A DNA stretch of 64,000 bases from CAVQDV01 sp963711375 (GTDB lineage: Bacteria > Pseudomonadota > Gammaproteobacteria > Coxiellales > Coxiellaceae), in NCBI GenBank assembly GCA_963711375.1, contig CAVQDV010000005.1, forward strand, positions 992,001 through 1,056,000. Direction: 5' to 3'. Made by a program: the position numbers and the translations under genes. The notes beneath the pieces are model-generated. The model saw nothing but the letters and a program-made list of their open reading frames with translations, did no database searches and had not been told where the DNA came from. Of the stretch, positions 51,800-61,519 are shown in pieces (position 1 is the first letter of the stretch; each line of letters opens with the position of its first letter).

Positions 51800-53149
51800 C
51801 TAATCTTTTTTGATTAGTGCGTAGAAGAAGCCGTCTGGGCCTTCTTTTTGTGGGAGGCATTGGGTTCCGTATTTGGTTGAGATGGCGGCTTCTGGGATGG
51901 ATAGGGGGACTGGTGTGGCGTCTTTTTGTTGTTGGATGAAGTGCTGGATTTGGGTTTGATTTTCTTCGGGTAAGATTGAGCAGGTTGTGTAAAGTAAAAG
52001 GCCGTTTTTGGCTAAGAGAGGCCAGAGGGCTTTTAGTAAATGCTGTTGTTGTTGGGCTAGTTTGGCAATGTCGCTCGGCTGGCGTAAGAGTTTAATGTCG
52101 GGGTGGCGTCGAATGACTCCGGTGCTGCTGCAGGGGGCGTCTACTAAAATTCTGTCGAAGGGGGTTCCGTCCCACCATTCTTTAACGTGGCTGGCATCAG
52201 CCAAAATCATGTGAATATGTTCGTGCCGTATTTCTAGGCGCGTTAGATTTTCTTTTACGAGGAGAAGGCGATCGCTGTCGCTGTCGATTGCGGCAAAGTG
52301 ATTGATATCGGGGTGGGTTTCTAAAATATGACAGGCTTTACTGCCGGGGGCGGCACAGGCATCGAGCACGCGATGTTTTTTGTGAACGTCTAATAATTTT
52401 TCCACCCTTTGGCCTGAGGCATCTTGCACGCTGCAAAAGCCTTCTTTAAATCCGGGTAAAAGCGAAACCGGGATGGGTTCTTTGAGTTTTATTGCTTGAT
52501 CGAGAGTGCTAAGGGCTTCGGCTTGAATATTTTTTTCTTCGAGTAGAGCGAGATATTCATCGCGGGCAATTTTTTGGGAATTGATTCGTAAATATAGAGG
52601 TGCGGGGGCGTTATTGGCGTTTAAAATGTCTACCCATTTTTCGGGATAGGTCTTTTTTAATAGATTGATAATCCACTGGGGATGAGAAAAATGAGCTTCT
52701 TCATTTTTCTCGGTTTGCGAGAGTAGGGTTTCTTTTTCAGTAATGACTCGGCGTAGAATTTTGTTCAACAAGGCCTTTGCCCAAATTTTTCCTAGGTCTT
52801 TAGTGGCAGACACGGTTTCGGAAACGGCGGCGTATTCGGGTACTCGAGTGAAAAGGATTTGATAAACCCCAACGAGCAAGAGGCATTCCACATCGAGATC
52901 ATTCGTTTTTAAGGGGGAGTGTAGCAATAGTTTGGTGATTGCCTTAAGCCGAAAATAAAATCGCAGCGTTCCGTAGCACAGTTCTTGTGCAAAGGCTCGG
53001 TCTTTTGGGCTAAGCGCTTGGGTTTCTAATGGAAATGCTGTGCTAAGTGATTGTTTTTTAATGGCGACAAGATAAACCACCTTTGCAGAGATGGCACGTA
53101 CTTGGGTAATAGGACGATTTTCTTTATTCACTTTTTCAGTGTAGCGCAT
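51800..53149 (-). CDS. rsmB: 16S rRNA (cytosine967-C5)-methyltransferase
   Basis: A 449-aa RsmB/Sun protein: an N-terminal NusB-like RNA-binding domain (SPKDRAFAQELCYGTLRFYF) and a C-terminal SAM domain with DACAAPGSKACHILE, DAPCSSTGVIRRHPDIK and the catalytic TTCSILPEEN Cys. ATG 53149 (MRYTEKVNKENRPITQV) is chosen; the upstream in-frame part to 53188 has no conserved features. In many gammaproteobacteria rsmB follows fmt, which is absent here. It is divergent from the giant gene. Confidence 0.95.
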   Translation of the reverse strand: MRYTEKVNKENRPITQVRAISAKVVYLVAIKKQSLSTAFPLETQALSPKDRAFAQELCYGTLRFYFRLKAITKLLLHSPLKTNDLDVECLLLVGVYQILFTRVPEYAAVSETVSATKDLGKIWAKALLNKILRRVITEKETLLSQTEKNEEAHFSHPQWIINLLKKTYPEKWVDILNANNAPAPLYLRINSQKIARDEYLALLEEKNIQAEALSTLDQAIKLKEPIPVSLLPGFKEGFCSVQDASGQRVEKLLDVHKKHRVLDACAAPGSKACHILETHPDINHFAAIDSDSDRLLLVKENLTRLEIRHEHIHMILADASHVKEWWDGTPFDRILVDAPCSSTGVIRRHPDIKLLRQPSDIAKLAQQQQHLLKALWPLLAKNGLLLYTTCSILPEENQTQIQHFIQQQKDATPVPLSIPEAAISTKYGTQCLPQKEGPDGFFYALIKKD

Positions 53150-53256
53150 TAGGCTTTGTGAATAAATGATTGTCCATAATGGTAACAATTTAATATTTCC
53201 TTAAGAATCATCTGGTAATATTTTATCCATAAATAGATTAGTGGGTAATAAGTTAG

Positions 53257-56200
53257 ATGAAGAGGGGGCGTGATAGTTTTGGGTCGAGTTATGAGGCCTT
53301 TTGGGACTATTTTGATCCTGATCGGAATAGCACCTCGCCGCATCGACTTTATCAGGCTGATAAACAAGGGCCCATTGGACGTGTTGATAGCTATCAAATG
53401 CAGGCCGTGGTCGATGAAGAGGCTTGGTTTACTTCTGTTCCCAAAGCTCCCCAAAAAACCAAAAAAATAATTTTCGCAGACCCTCTTTTCCATTTGCGCG
53501 ATAAGGCTCCCGAAGAGTTTGAATTATGGGATGAATTAACCCAAAAACAGGCGGTTTATATTTGGAAAGGGGAAAGGCTTTCTCTCGTGTCACAAACGCC
53601 TACTCCAAATCGTTTGGCATTTTCAGAAGAACTGGAAAACCTAGTGCCAGACTTGGAAGACAACATAAAAAAATCTCTTGCCGAACAAGGATTGGAGGCT
53701 GGCGATTATATTATTATCGATATTTATAAATATTATGCCTTCTTAAATTCAATTTTGCCTGATATTGGGCTTAAAAAAAGAATTCCAGATTTTCACAATT
53801 TACTTATTAGGAAAGAAGAGAATTTAAATAAACCTAGAAATTTAAATGAATTAAACAATCGAAATAGTGAAGTGGCAAAGAAGGTCACTGACTTTTCGAA
53901 GTTTGAGCTTAAAGATAATTTATATATAAATTCACCTCAGAACGTAGAGGATGTTTCGAGAAAAATAACGGAAAATGCAGATTTAAAAAATCTCTCATTG
54001 TCGGCGACCTGGGAAATAATGGAATCTTGGTTAGCACGAGATGATCTAAGGAAAATTGAAACACTCGAGCTTATATTTGGAGAAGAGATTTTAAATAAAA
54101 AAAATATCGTTTTTCCCGATATTAAGGTCAACACTTTAAATATCGCCGTTCCAAATGAAACTTGCATAATTGATTTAAGAAATATATCCACGTGCCATAA
54201 AATTAAACTTGATTCCGAAAATAGTGATCTCTGTCATGTGATATTACCTACCCAATTAACGGAATTAGAAATAGAGCCAAAAGATTTTAAATTCATTAAT
54301 GCGGATTTACCGGAAAATCTCAAAAAATTGAGAATTACGCCTTTTGAAAATTTCGAGGGTAATGTAATCATTAATTTACACCAGTTTTTATTGGAAGACT
54401 TAAAAATAGAGCAGGTTAGTGGCGATATTAGGGTATCGGATATACCCGATACCGTACATTGCATCGATGTTTCCGGTCGCCATGTTGATTTGAATATGTC
54501 AGCCGATCAAAGCAAGCTCCAAACGCTTTCCCTACGTTTTGAGGAAAAATTAGAGATTAATCAAAATGAATTCACACGATTAAAAAAATTAAGACTCGTT
54601 CATGACTCGCTTTCCAATGAAACAATAAAAATTGGGGGCGTCAAAATTACAAAGGAACTTGATTTATCTTTATTTCCAAACCTAGAAGAGATTACGATAT
54701 CGGGGCTTCAAGAAATAAATAATATTAAAAACCTACCAAAGTCGCTTAAATCTATTCGTATTTCGAATTGTCCTAATTTGGAAACACTCAATTTAGAAGG
54801 GTTGAGCCAACTTGAATTTCTGAAGGTTTTTTTCTTGAAAAATCTAGATTCCATAGAAAATATACCTGAGTCCTTAAAAAATATTAACATAAGCAAGAAT
54901 GAAAGTTTGGGGAACATAGATTTAAGTGATGTGAAAAGAGCCCATCATCTGGGGTTATCGTGTTTAGACTTGGAAGCCTCAAAATTTCCGCAAATTGTCC
55001 ATCATCTTGATGTCATTTCTCATTCAGAATTTGGGGATATTTGCGATTTTTCTGGAATTCAAGAATGCTATTCACTAACGGTAAATGAGGCTTCAGGAAA
55101 AAGCAATAATCGCCATTTAAACATAAATCTTCCCAAAAAAATTGGAGATTTTAAATTCGATGGTAAAAATAAAATTAAGCTAAAAGGCTTGAAGGATTCA
55201 GGCATTATTAATATTGACATCCCTAATAGTGTTTCAGCCAGTTCAAAAGAGCCATTACCCATCACCTTGGAAAAGCTCGTTTTCAAAAATTTACTTGTTG
55301 AGGATAAAACACCCGAATTTGAGAAATTCCCTGAATTACGGGTTTCTAATCCGAATACTCTTACCGAAGTATTTGAATTTAATCAAAGGGTGTTGAATCG
55401 ACATAACCAAGATCACCCCACGGCTTTATTAGATTTTGATGCGGATGTTCAGCCAGATGGAAATACCGGTGGCCCAACGCCTAAATATGATTACTCGGGT
55501 CGGCCCATAAAGGTGACTTCTTACGGGGCTGATAATGAAGTGGATATGAATCATTATCGGGCGACAATTTTGGATCAAATTCAGGTAGATGACGATGACA
55601 CGATTACTTTCAAACGTTCGTATCCTAGTCTTAATAAAATTGAAATAGATGCCTTCAAATTTGATGAAAATGAAACCGCCGCCTTTCTAAAAAAGAAGGT
55701 TGACGATTCTAAGGGTGATTTGCAGGCGTTTTTTATGGAAGTCGAACTGGGTCCAGATATTCGGGTACCACTGACTTCTGCCTCGGGTTTACGTGATGGT
55801 GATATTAAAAATATTTATTGTAATGAAACTTTAATATGGCATAAAACGGAAACTCAGCAAATTTTCTTTGAGTTGCCAGAAGGTTCTGAAGATAAAGTCA
55901 TAAAAATCGCCTATCTCCATAATCGAATTCCTAATTATTTAGCAAAAGAACCTATTAGCAATTTAGAACATATTGTTTTAAAGAACCAAGCTTTACTACC
56001 CGAGAGCTTGCGAAAACGATTAGAAGAAGTAATAACGGCAAATGCGCAACTCCATTTTTTACAAGATCAGAAAACCACTCTCCTTCAAAAATTACAGCAA
56101 TTGAAAAAGTATTGCACTGATTTCACAAAAAAGAAAACGCTCTCGAAAGATAACACGGCAAGTCTCGATACTATTATTGATAATTTAATTAATAAATGCG

Positions 56201-59200
56201 GCTCTTGTCGCCACAGAGCAGAATGTTTTATGCTTATCGCTCATTATTTACAGGTCCCTGCCTTGATGGTTCGTAATCAGAGCCATCGATACATTGAGCT
56301 TCCTTTTTTAATAAATAACGAAATTACTTTTCATGCCTTCGATTTGGGAGGTGGTGAAATGCTCGATATCACTCCTGCCGAAGCCAAAACTAACCCATTC
56401 GAACAAGCCAAGAAAATCGAGAAAAATACAGATGAGCCAGGAATTTTAAAACCTAACGAGAAGGTATTTTTAATACCTCTGGTATTGAGTTCTGTGTTCG
56501 ACTGCTTTGATAGTAAAGCTCCTCGTACCCCCTTGATTATGCTCCATCCTGGGGTGGATCCTGTTACGGTTAATGCCGCCATTTTAATTGAACAGTGCGG
56601 TAAATTAACGTCAGATTCTTCGCATCTCTATATTCATTCGCCTGCCGATTTTACGCGCTACATGCGCCCTGTAAAATTCGAGAATGGCACCCGCGAGGTG
56701 ATTGAGGGTCCTTTAAAAAAACTCATCCAAGAAGGCGGCGTACTTGCTATTAACTGGAATAATTTTAATCCAACGCAAAGAGCCAGCTATAAATCCTTGC
56801 TGGAAGAAAAACCTACTTTTAGAGGCTTAGATGTTACATCCAAATTAAAAGTGATTAGTTTGCTTTCTAAAGATTCACCGGAAGCCTGCGAATCTTTTTC
56901 AACGCGAACCACGCCTTATCGCTTAGATTCCACTTATTTGCGCCAACACTCGAGGCATGTCAAGCCTTCAAATTTGATTCCAATAGAAGTCGATTTATTT
57001 GGCCTTCCCAATTGGCGAGAACGTTTGCTGGGCGAAGTGCAAAGAGAGGGTAAAAATATTTTTCTCACAGAAGGGGCCCTTATTCAGGCGATTAAGCAAA
57101 AGCGACCATTGCAAATTAATAACGCACCCAATGATCTTGAATTAAATGCTTTGTTAAAACGGGTTGAAACGGAATTAAGGCTTTTTTACAATGGTAAATT
57201 CTTAGAAGTGTCAGATGATTTTCATGTTATTTATCGAGAAAAAGAAAATCCGCTTACCGCAAAAAATGTAAAAGTTATCTCCGAACTTTCTGCTGAAATG
57301 AAGCCTGGAATTATTCTTAACTCCAATAATATTCATGAGTGCATAAAGCGTCTGGTCATTGATAATAAAATGAATACGGCAAACAGTAATGTAGCTGGCT
57401 GGTTTTATAATTGTCAGAACTTTTACATCAGTGATTATATCTCAAAAGGGGAGTGGCAAGAATTAATTTCAGAGGCGAGTTTATATGGTAATTTACCATT
57501 TACTTTTACGCTGTTGCCTGGTGGGGAAATTGAGGGTCTCGAAGGGGCTAAATGTCCCCATCGCATTAACGATCAATCTCCTCTTATTTTCTCAAATGAT
57601 CCCGATTTTTATTGTCTCCAGCAAGAAGTTAGCGCAGAACCTCAGAAAAAACCGCTCATTATTGATGTGACTTCAAAGACGACCTATCAAAATTTGGTCG
57701 CCAATTTACTTGAAGTGGAAAATGCGAAAGGAAATGTAGACTATACTTTTGAAACGCAGAAAATATTTGAGCAGTTTCTTAATGGTCGACATGTGATTTT
57801 AAATGGCGAAATCAATGCCATTTTATATCAGCAATTAATACCTTTTCTAAAACCCGAGATTGCTCTGACGCACTTGAATGGTGAGCGAATGGTGGCGAAG
57901 GGAAAACTCACCTTGGTGATGCCGGATTCTGCTAAGCAAAGATTAAATCCGGGAGAATACGCCGAAAAAACCTATTCCTTGGAGGATTATAAACGCACAC
58001 TGTCGCTAGGTGCTCTCGACAAGATTAATAAATTGGAAATGCTATTTAAATTGGCGAATCAACTTCCGCATTTAGGGCTGGGACAGCCCACGCTGCCGAC
58101 ATTATCTTATGCCCATCTTTCGCGTTTGCTGGATGTCATTAATAAAGGGGATGAAAGGCTACATCTGAGCAATCCCATTAAAGGCTTGTTGCATTATGAT
58201 TATCCGAAAAATAGCCAAAATTATGCGGTTTTGAATGTAATGGCGAAATATTTATTTGCTCCCGATAATCAACTCAATAAATCTCGAAGCCAAAAACTCA
58301 AAACCTTAAATATTAAAAGTCTTGAAGACGTTCGTAAAAATCCTTGGGCTATATTAAATGCCTGTAATGTGAGCGTTATTCGAGAAATACTGGGCGATAT
58401 AAGCCAAAATCCCATTCAAATTATTAATGGCCAAGCTCATTTAAGCGATGCACAAATTTCACATTTATTTGAGTATGTTATAAAGGAGCAACTTGAGCCC
58501 GCCAGATCTAAAAATCCACAAAAATCCTTTGAGCAGATTCAAGCTTTATTGCAAGATAAGAAAGCCCGCGCCATTTTTTTAAAAGGGGTTCCAGGATCGG
58601 GTAAAACCCATACTATTCGTCAATTACAGGAAAGCCTCCCCGAGGGCCATTATCATAAGGGGACACAATACATTGTAGATTGGTTAAATGCAAAACCAGC
58701 TGAAAAACAACCCATTATTTTGCACTTAGATGAAGCGAATATGGAAGAACCTTCGACTTGGGATATTTTTAAGGGTTTATTCAGAAATGAGTCCTCTATT
58801 TACTATCAAGGAAAAGAATATCAACTCAGTGATCAACACAAAGTGTTTTTCACTGGCAATGATGAAACGCTACCGGGTCGCCATTATCATCGCTTTTTCC
58901 AACAGTATGCCGAGACGATACATTGTGCTATGCCAGTGGATGAGTGGATTCATCAGAAATTTATATTACCCGTTTTGAAAGCGTTAAATATTCAAGATGA
59001 TCAGATTAGCCAGCATTTACTTTGGGCCTTTCATCATGTCAAAGATTATCATCCTCATATCGTCACTTCCTTGCGTGATATTGATAGTTTGGTACAGCGA
59101 TTTAAATTTATTTATCAACCGGAAAAAAATCTAAGAACCTTGACTTTTAAAGCCTGCCTTCTAGAATTTTCCTGCGCAATTCCTGACTTAAAAAATAGAA

Positions 59201-60054
59201 CAAAATTTATTGAAGCCTTACGCTCGAAAATTAAGCCAGAGGCTGAAAAAGATAAAAATGAACTCGATGATGATGTTACTAGTATTGGCGATATCCTAAT
59301 TCCTGAAAGCAAAAAATATATAGTAGAAGCACTTGAACAGGATTTAATAGCGGGCAAAAGGCGCGGGGTTTTATTTGAAGGGGGCTCTGGTATTGGTAAG
59401 TCTAGCCTCATGAAAGCTTTGCTCGAAAAACATCAATTTTCTAAAAATAGTCTTGATCCTAAGAAAAAATATTATGAAATTACGGTCGATTCGAGCAATG
59501 CTGTCCCTGAGACTTTAATTAGAGCCGCTTTAGCAGGATCAAAAGTAATTTTAGACGAACTGAATTTAGACCCAAAAATAGAGGGTTTATTAAATGACTT
59601 ACTAGAAGGCGTACTTCCGAGGGATGCTCAATATGCTGAGATGATGAAACAAATCTCCCAAAGCGATAATCCTAAAATTGAGTCTGGATTTCAAGTATTT
59701 GCTTCTCAAAATGGAGGCACTATGGCAGGTCGAAAAGCCTTATCGTCAGCGGAGAGAAATCGCTTTCATATGACTTATTTTGATCCTTATTCACGCCAAG
59801 ATCTCATCTCAATCCTCGCTTATGTTAAAATTCCAAACCCAGAATTAATGGTAGATCAATTTTTCTATGAACAAAAACAAAGCCCGGGTTACGTCAATAC
59901 CCGAACTTTATTTGAATGGATGAAAAAATATATTAAACAAAATCTAGAGGAAATTTCGTCAAATGATGGAACGGAATCCAGTGCCGAAACCGATTCCGAT
60001 AATGATCCAGAGCTGTCCTCAGGTTCTCAAAGCCCGTACGTGTCAAAATTTTGA
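53257..60054 (+). CDS. Giant LRR / transglutaminase-like / double AAA+ protein
   Basis: A 2265-aa protein without signal peptide. Residues about 190-690 are leucine-rich-repeat-like (LPENLKKLRI, LPKSLKSIRISNCPNLETLN). A transglutaminase-like core has the triad Cys984 (GSCRHRAEC), His1010 (QSHRYIEL) and Asp1029 (HAFDLGGGE). The C-terminus has two AAA modules: Walker A GVPGSGKT 1777-1784 with LHLDEAN, and GGSGIGKS 2042-2049 with VILDELNLD, then ALSSAERNRF. The middle (about 1100-1700) looks like AAA modules without P-loops (GGVLAINWNNFNP). The last part is Ser/Asp/Glu-rich. The function is unknown; a host-directed effector or dynein-like machine are guesses. Confidence 0.85.
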   Translation: MKRGRDSFGSSYEAFWDYFDPDRNSTSPHRLYQADKQGPIGRVDSYQMQAVVDEEAWFTSVPKAPQKTKKIIFADPLFHLRDKAPEEFELWDELTQKQAVYIWKGERLSLVSQTPTPNRLAFSEELENLVPDLEDNIKKSLAEQGLEAGDYIIIDIYKYYAFLNSILPDIGLKKRIPDFHNLLIRKEENLNKPRNLNELNNRNSEVAKKVTDFSKFELKDNLYINSPQNVEDVSRKITENADLKNLSLSATWEIMESWLARDDLRKIETLELIFGEEILNKKNIVFPDIKVNTLNIAVPNETCIIDLRNISTCHKIKLDSENSDLCHVILPTQLTELEIEPKDFKFINADLPENLKKLRITPFENFEGNVIINLHQFLLEDLKIEQVSGDIRVSDIPDTVHCIDVSGRHVDLNMSADQSKLQTLSLRFEEKLEINQNEFTRLKKLRLVHDSLSNETIKIGGVKITKELDLSLFPNLEEITISGLQEINNIKNLPKSLKSIRISNCPNLETLNLEGLSQLEFLKVFFLKNLDSIENIPESLKNINISKNESLGNIDLSDVKRAHHLGLSCLDLEASKFPQIVHHLDVISHSEFGDICDFSGIQECYSLTVNEASGKSNNRHLNINLPKKIGDFKFDGKNKIKLKGLKDSGIINIDIPNSVSASSKEPLPITLEKLVFKNLLVEDKTPEFEKFPELRVSNPNTLTEVFEFNQRVLNRHNQDHPTALLDFDADVQPDGNTGGPTPKYDYSGRPIKVTSYGADNEVDMNHYRATILDQIQVDDDDTITFKRSYPSLNKIEIDAFKFDENETAAFLKKKVDDSKGDLQAFFMEVELGPDIRVPLTSASGLRDGDIKNIYCNETLIWHKTETQQIFFELPEGSEDKVIKIAYLHNRIPNYLAKEPISNLEHIVLKNQALLPESLRKRLEEVITANAQLHFLQDQKTTLLQKLQQLKKYCTDFTKKKTLSKDNTASLDTIIDNLINKCGSCRHRAECFMLIAHYLQVPALMVRNQSHRYIELPFLINNEITFHAFDLGGGEMLDITPAEAKTNPFEQAKKIEKNTDEPGILKPNEKVFLIPLVLSSVFDCFDSKAPRTPLIMLHPGVDPVTVNAAILIEQCGKLTSDSSHLYIHSPADFTRYMRPVKFENGTREVIEGPLKKLIQEGGVLAINWNNFNPTQRASYKSLLEEKPTFRGLDVTSKLKVISLLSKDSPEACESFSTRTTPYRLDSTYLRQHSRHVKPSNLIPIEVDLFGLPNWRERLLGEVQREGKNIFLTEGALIQAIKQKRPLQINNAPNDLELNALLKRVETELRLFYNGKFLEVSDDFHVIYREKENPLTAKNVKVISELSAEMKPGIILNSNNIHECIKRLVIDNKMNTANSNVAGWFYNCQNFYISDYISKGEWQELISEASLYGNLPFTFTLLPGGEIEGLEGAKCPHRINDQSPLIFSNDPDFYCLQQEVSAEPQKKPLIIDVTSKTTYQNLVANLLEVENAKGNVDYTFETQKIFEQFLNGRHVILNGEINAILYQQLIPFLKPEIALTHLNGERMVAKGKLTLVMPDSAKQRLNPGEYAEKTYSLEDYKRTLSLGALDKINKLEMLFKLANQLPHLGLGQPTLPTLSYAHLSRLLDVINKGDERLHLSNPIKGLLHYDYPKNSQNYAVLNVMAKYLFAPDNQLNKSRSQKLKTLNIKSLEDVRKNPWAILNACNVSVIREILGDISQNPIQIINGQAHLSDAQISHLFEYVIKEQLEPARSKNPQKSFEQIQALLQDKKARAIFLKGVPGSGKTHTIRQLQESLPEGHYHKGTQYIVDWLNAKPAEKQPIILHLDEANMEEPSTWDIFKGLFRNESSIYYQGKEYQLSDQHKVFFTGNDETLPGRHYHRFFQQYAETIHCAMPVDEWIHQKFILPVLKALNIQDDQISQHLLWAFHHVKDYHPHIVTSLRDIDSLVQRFKFIYQPEKNLRTLTFKACLLEFSCAIPDLKNRTKFIEALRSKIKPEAEKDKNELDDDVTSIGDILIPESKKYIVEALEQDLIAGKRRGVLFEGGSGIGKSSLMKALLEKHQFSKNSLDPKKKYYEITVDSSNAVPETLIRAALAGSKVILDELNLDPKIEGLLNDLLEGVLPRDAQYAEMMKQISQSDNPKIESGFQVFASQNGGTMAGRKALSSAERNRFHMTYFDPYSRQDLISILAYVKIPNPELMVDQFFYEQKQSPGYVNTRTLFEWMKKYIKQNLEEISSNDGTESSAETDSDNDPELSSGSQSPYVSKF

Positions 60055-60135
60055 TACGTATCTAAAAAGAGATACGTATCGATTTTTGGAGTCAAAAAGT
60101 GACATACTAGTATCCATTTGATTTTAAAGAGGTTT
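60053..60135. repeat. 83-bp direct repeat, copy 1 (3-prime of the ATPase gene)
   Basis: It matches 61418-61500 at 79 of 83 positions. It begins with two GATACGTATC palindromes (60053-60062, 60071-60080) 18 bp apart, followed by GGAGTCAAAAAGTGACATAC and a common end TTTAAAGAGGTTT. It overlaps the stop of the giant gene and the last four codons of the ATPase gene. Confidence 0.88.
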
Positions 60136-61353
60136 CACTGAATAGGCAATTTTCGCATCTAATGAGGGGCTATATATTCTCTGGTTGCTTTCTTTTCTTG
60201 CTACCACACATTTTTTGTCAAGCAGGTTATTTATAACTTTAGAGATGAAGGTTCTGTTTTTCCCAGTCTCTTTGACAATACTAATCACATTGGCCTCCCC
60301 TTGGCGAACTAAGTGTTGTATGATATCCAACTCAGAGTTTGATAGGGAGAACTGATTCATCCTTTCCCTGGCTAAAGTTGAAATGGTATCTTTTGCAAGA
60401 TCAAACGATACTGTTTGTACGAGCTTACCTATTTGAAGCCGACTTAATAAAGAATGAATTAAACTAAAAATATAACGTAATCTTCCATCCGTGATATCAT
60501 ATAAATAATCAAAAACATCTTGTTTTATGGGGAATTCACTATTTTTGTTTAAGCGATAATACTCGATTCTTTTTTTAATTAATTGATGGTATGCGGTTTT
60601 ATTGGGTGGCTTTATAAAAATTTTATCACTGATAATATCATCCAGACGATCGACTCTGCTGGCAATAAAGGAGCTAATACCGACATCACCTACCAGTAAC
60701 CATGATAAATTTTCTATTTGTAAAAAATCTCTAACGGCATTAAATAAATAGGATAAATGTTCTTCAGAATGCACAACGTTTAGATCAAGATTGTTGAGCT
60801 GGATTAAAATGCCATTTTTGTAACCTTGTTTCACCGCAAGATTGCCGAGATCTTGTAAATGGTGTCCAAGAGTTGTGGAAGGAATGAAGCTAGGCTGACT
60901 AATGGAGGCGGATTTTCCATAATTGCCCCCTACAGAAAAGGCGGTGATGCCAAAACTGTTATAGGCTTCCGACAGCCGATGTGAAAGTGCTTTGGCTTCG
61001 AGAAACACTTTATTCTTCACCACTTTGCCATCGGTCATTTCCATTTCACGCACGATGTTAGAAATAACAGCCGTTAGTAAGCTTTCTAAGCTCCAGTGTG
61101 CCTCAACGCTAACTTCTACTCGGGGAGCCAAATATAATTTTTTGGCTTGCGCCGAAAATTTGAGGTAGTTTGCAAAAGAAGTGGTTCCAACTCCCCTGGC
61201 GCCCTCTATAAGCAATCTCAAATTGTTATCTGTGAGCATGCTTTTACAAATTTGAACCTCTTTTTCGTGACCCACAAATAAATCGATGGTTTTCATTGAA
61301 ATCGGGTTTACCGAAAATGGATAATGCTTAAATCCAAGAATTTCCCAGTCCAT
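60124..61353 (-). CDS. P-loop-like ATPase with C-terminal winged helix, repeat-flanked
   Basis: A 409-aa protein. The N-terminus has DLFVGHEKEVQICKSML and a Walker A-like loop GARGVGTTS at residues 51-59, where the invariant Lys is Thr57. A Walker B-like strand GILIQLNNLDLN is near residue 212. Residues about 325-400 form a MarR-like winged helix (LSNSELDIIQHLVRQGEANV, NRTFISKVINNLLDKKCVVA). A DNA-binding regulator with a degenerate ATPase is likely. GAGGTTG precedes ATG 61353. It is flanked by 83-bp direct repeats containing GATACGTATC palindromes, which could be its own operators. Confidence 0.8.
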   Translation of the reverse strand: MDWEILGFKHYPFSVNPISMKTIDLFVGHEKEVQICKSMLTDNNLRLLIEGARGVGTTSFANYLKFSAQAKKLYLAPRVEVSVEAHWSLESLLTAVISNIVREMEMTDGKVVKNKVFLEAKALSHRLSEAYNSFGITAFSVGGNYGKSASISQPSFIPSTTLGHHLQDLGNLAVKQGYKNGILIQLNNLDLNVVHSEEHLSYLFNAVRDFLQIENLSWLLVGDVGISSFIASRVDRLDDIISDKIFIKPPNKTAYHQLIKKRIEYYRLNKNSEFPIKQDVFDYLYDITDGRLRYIFSLIHSLLSRLQIGKLVQTVSFDLAKDTISTLARERMNQFSLSNSELDIIQHLVRQGEANVISIVKETGKNRTFISKVINNLLDKKCVVARKESNQRIYSPSLDAKIAYSVKPL

Positions 61354-61399
61354 TTCAACCTCACATAAATAGAAACTGAAGTAATAGTATCAAAATTTA

Positions 61400-61500
61400 G
61401 ATACGTATTCAATATTAGATACGTATCTAAAAAAAGATACGTATCCTTTTTTGGAGTCAAAAAGTGACATACTATTATCCATTTGATTTTAAAGAGGTTT
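61400..61500. repeat. 83-bp direct repeat copy 2 with an extra palindrome (5-prime of the ATPase gene)
   Basis: The repeat proper is 61418-61500. A third half-degenerate palindrome GATACGTATT (61400-61409) precedes GATACGTATC at 61418-61427 and 61436-61445, all spaced 18 bp. The repeat also carries the sequence equivalent to the 3-prime end of the ATPase coding region, as if left by a lost second copy. It lies in the 166-nt gap between lysA and the ATPase start, where operators would be expected. Confidence 0.85.
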
Positions 61501-61519
61501 TTCTTAATTGGGTATAATT

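Noticed and set aside
61400..61445. Short repeats at 18-bp period considered as a CRISPR array.
   Set aside because: The repeats are 10-bp palindromes with 8-bp A-rich spacers; there are no cas genes and no spacer-like sequences.
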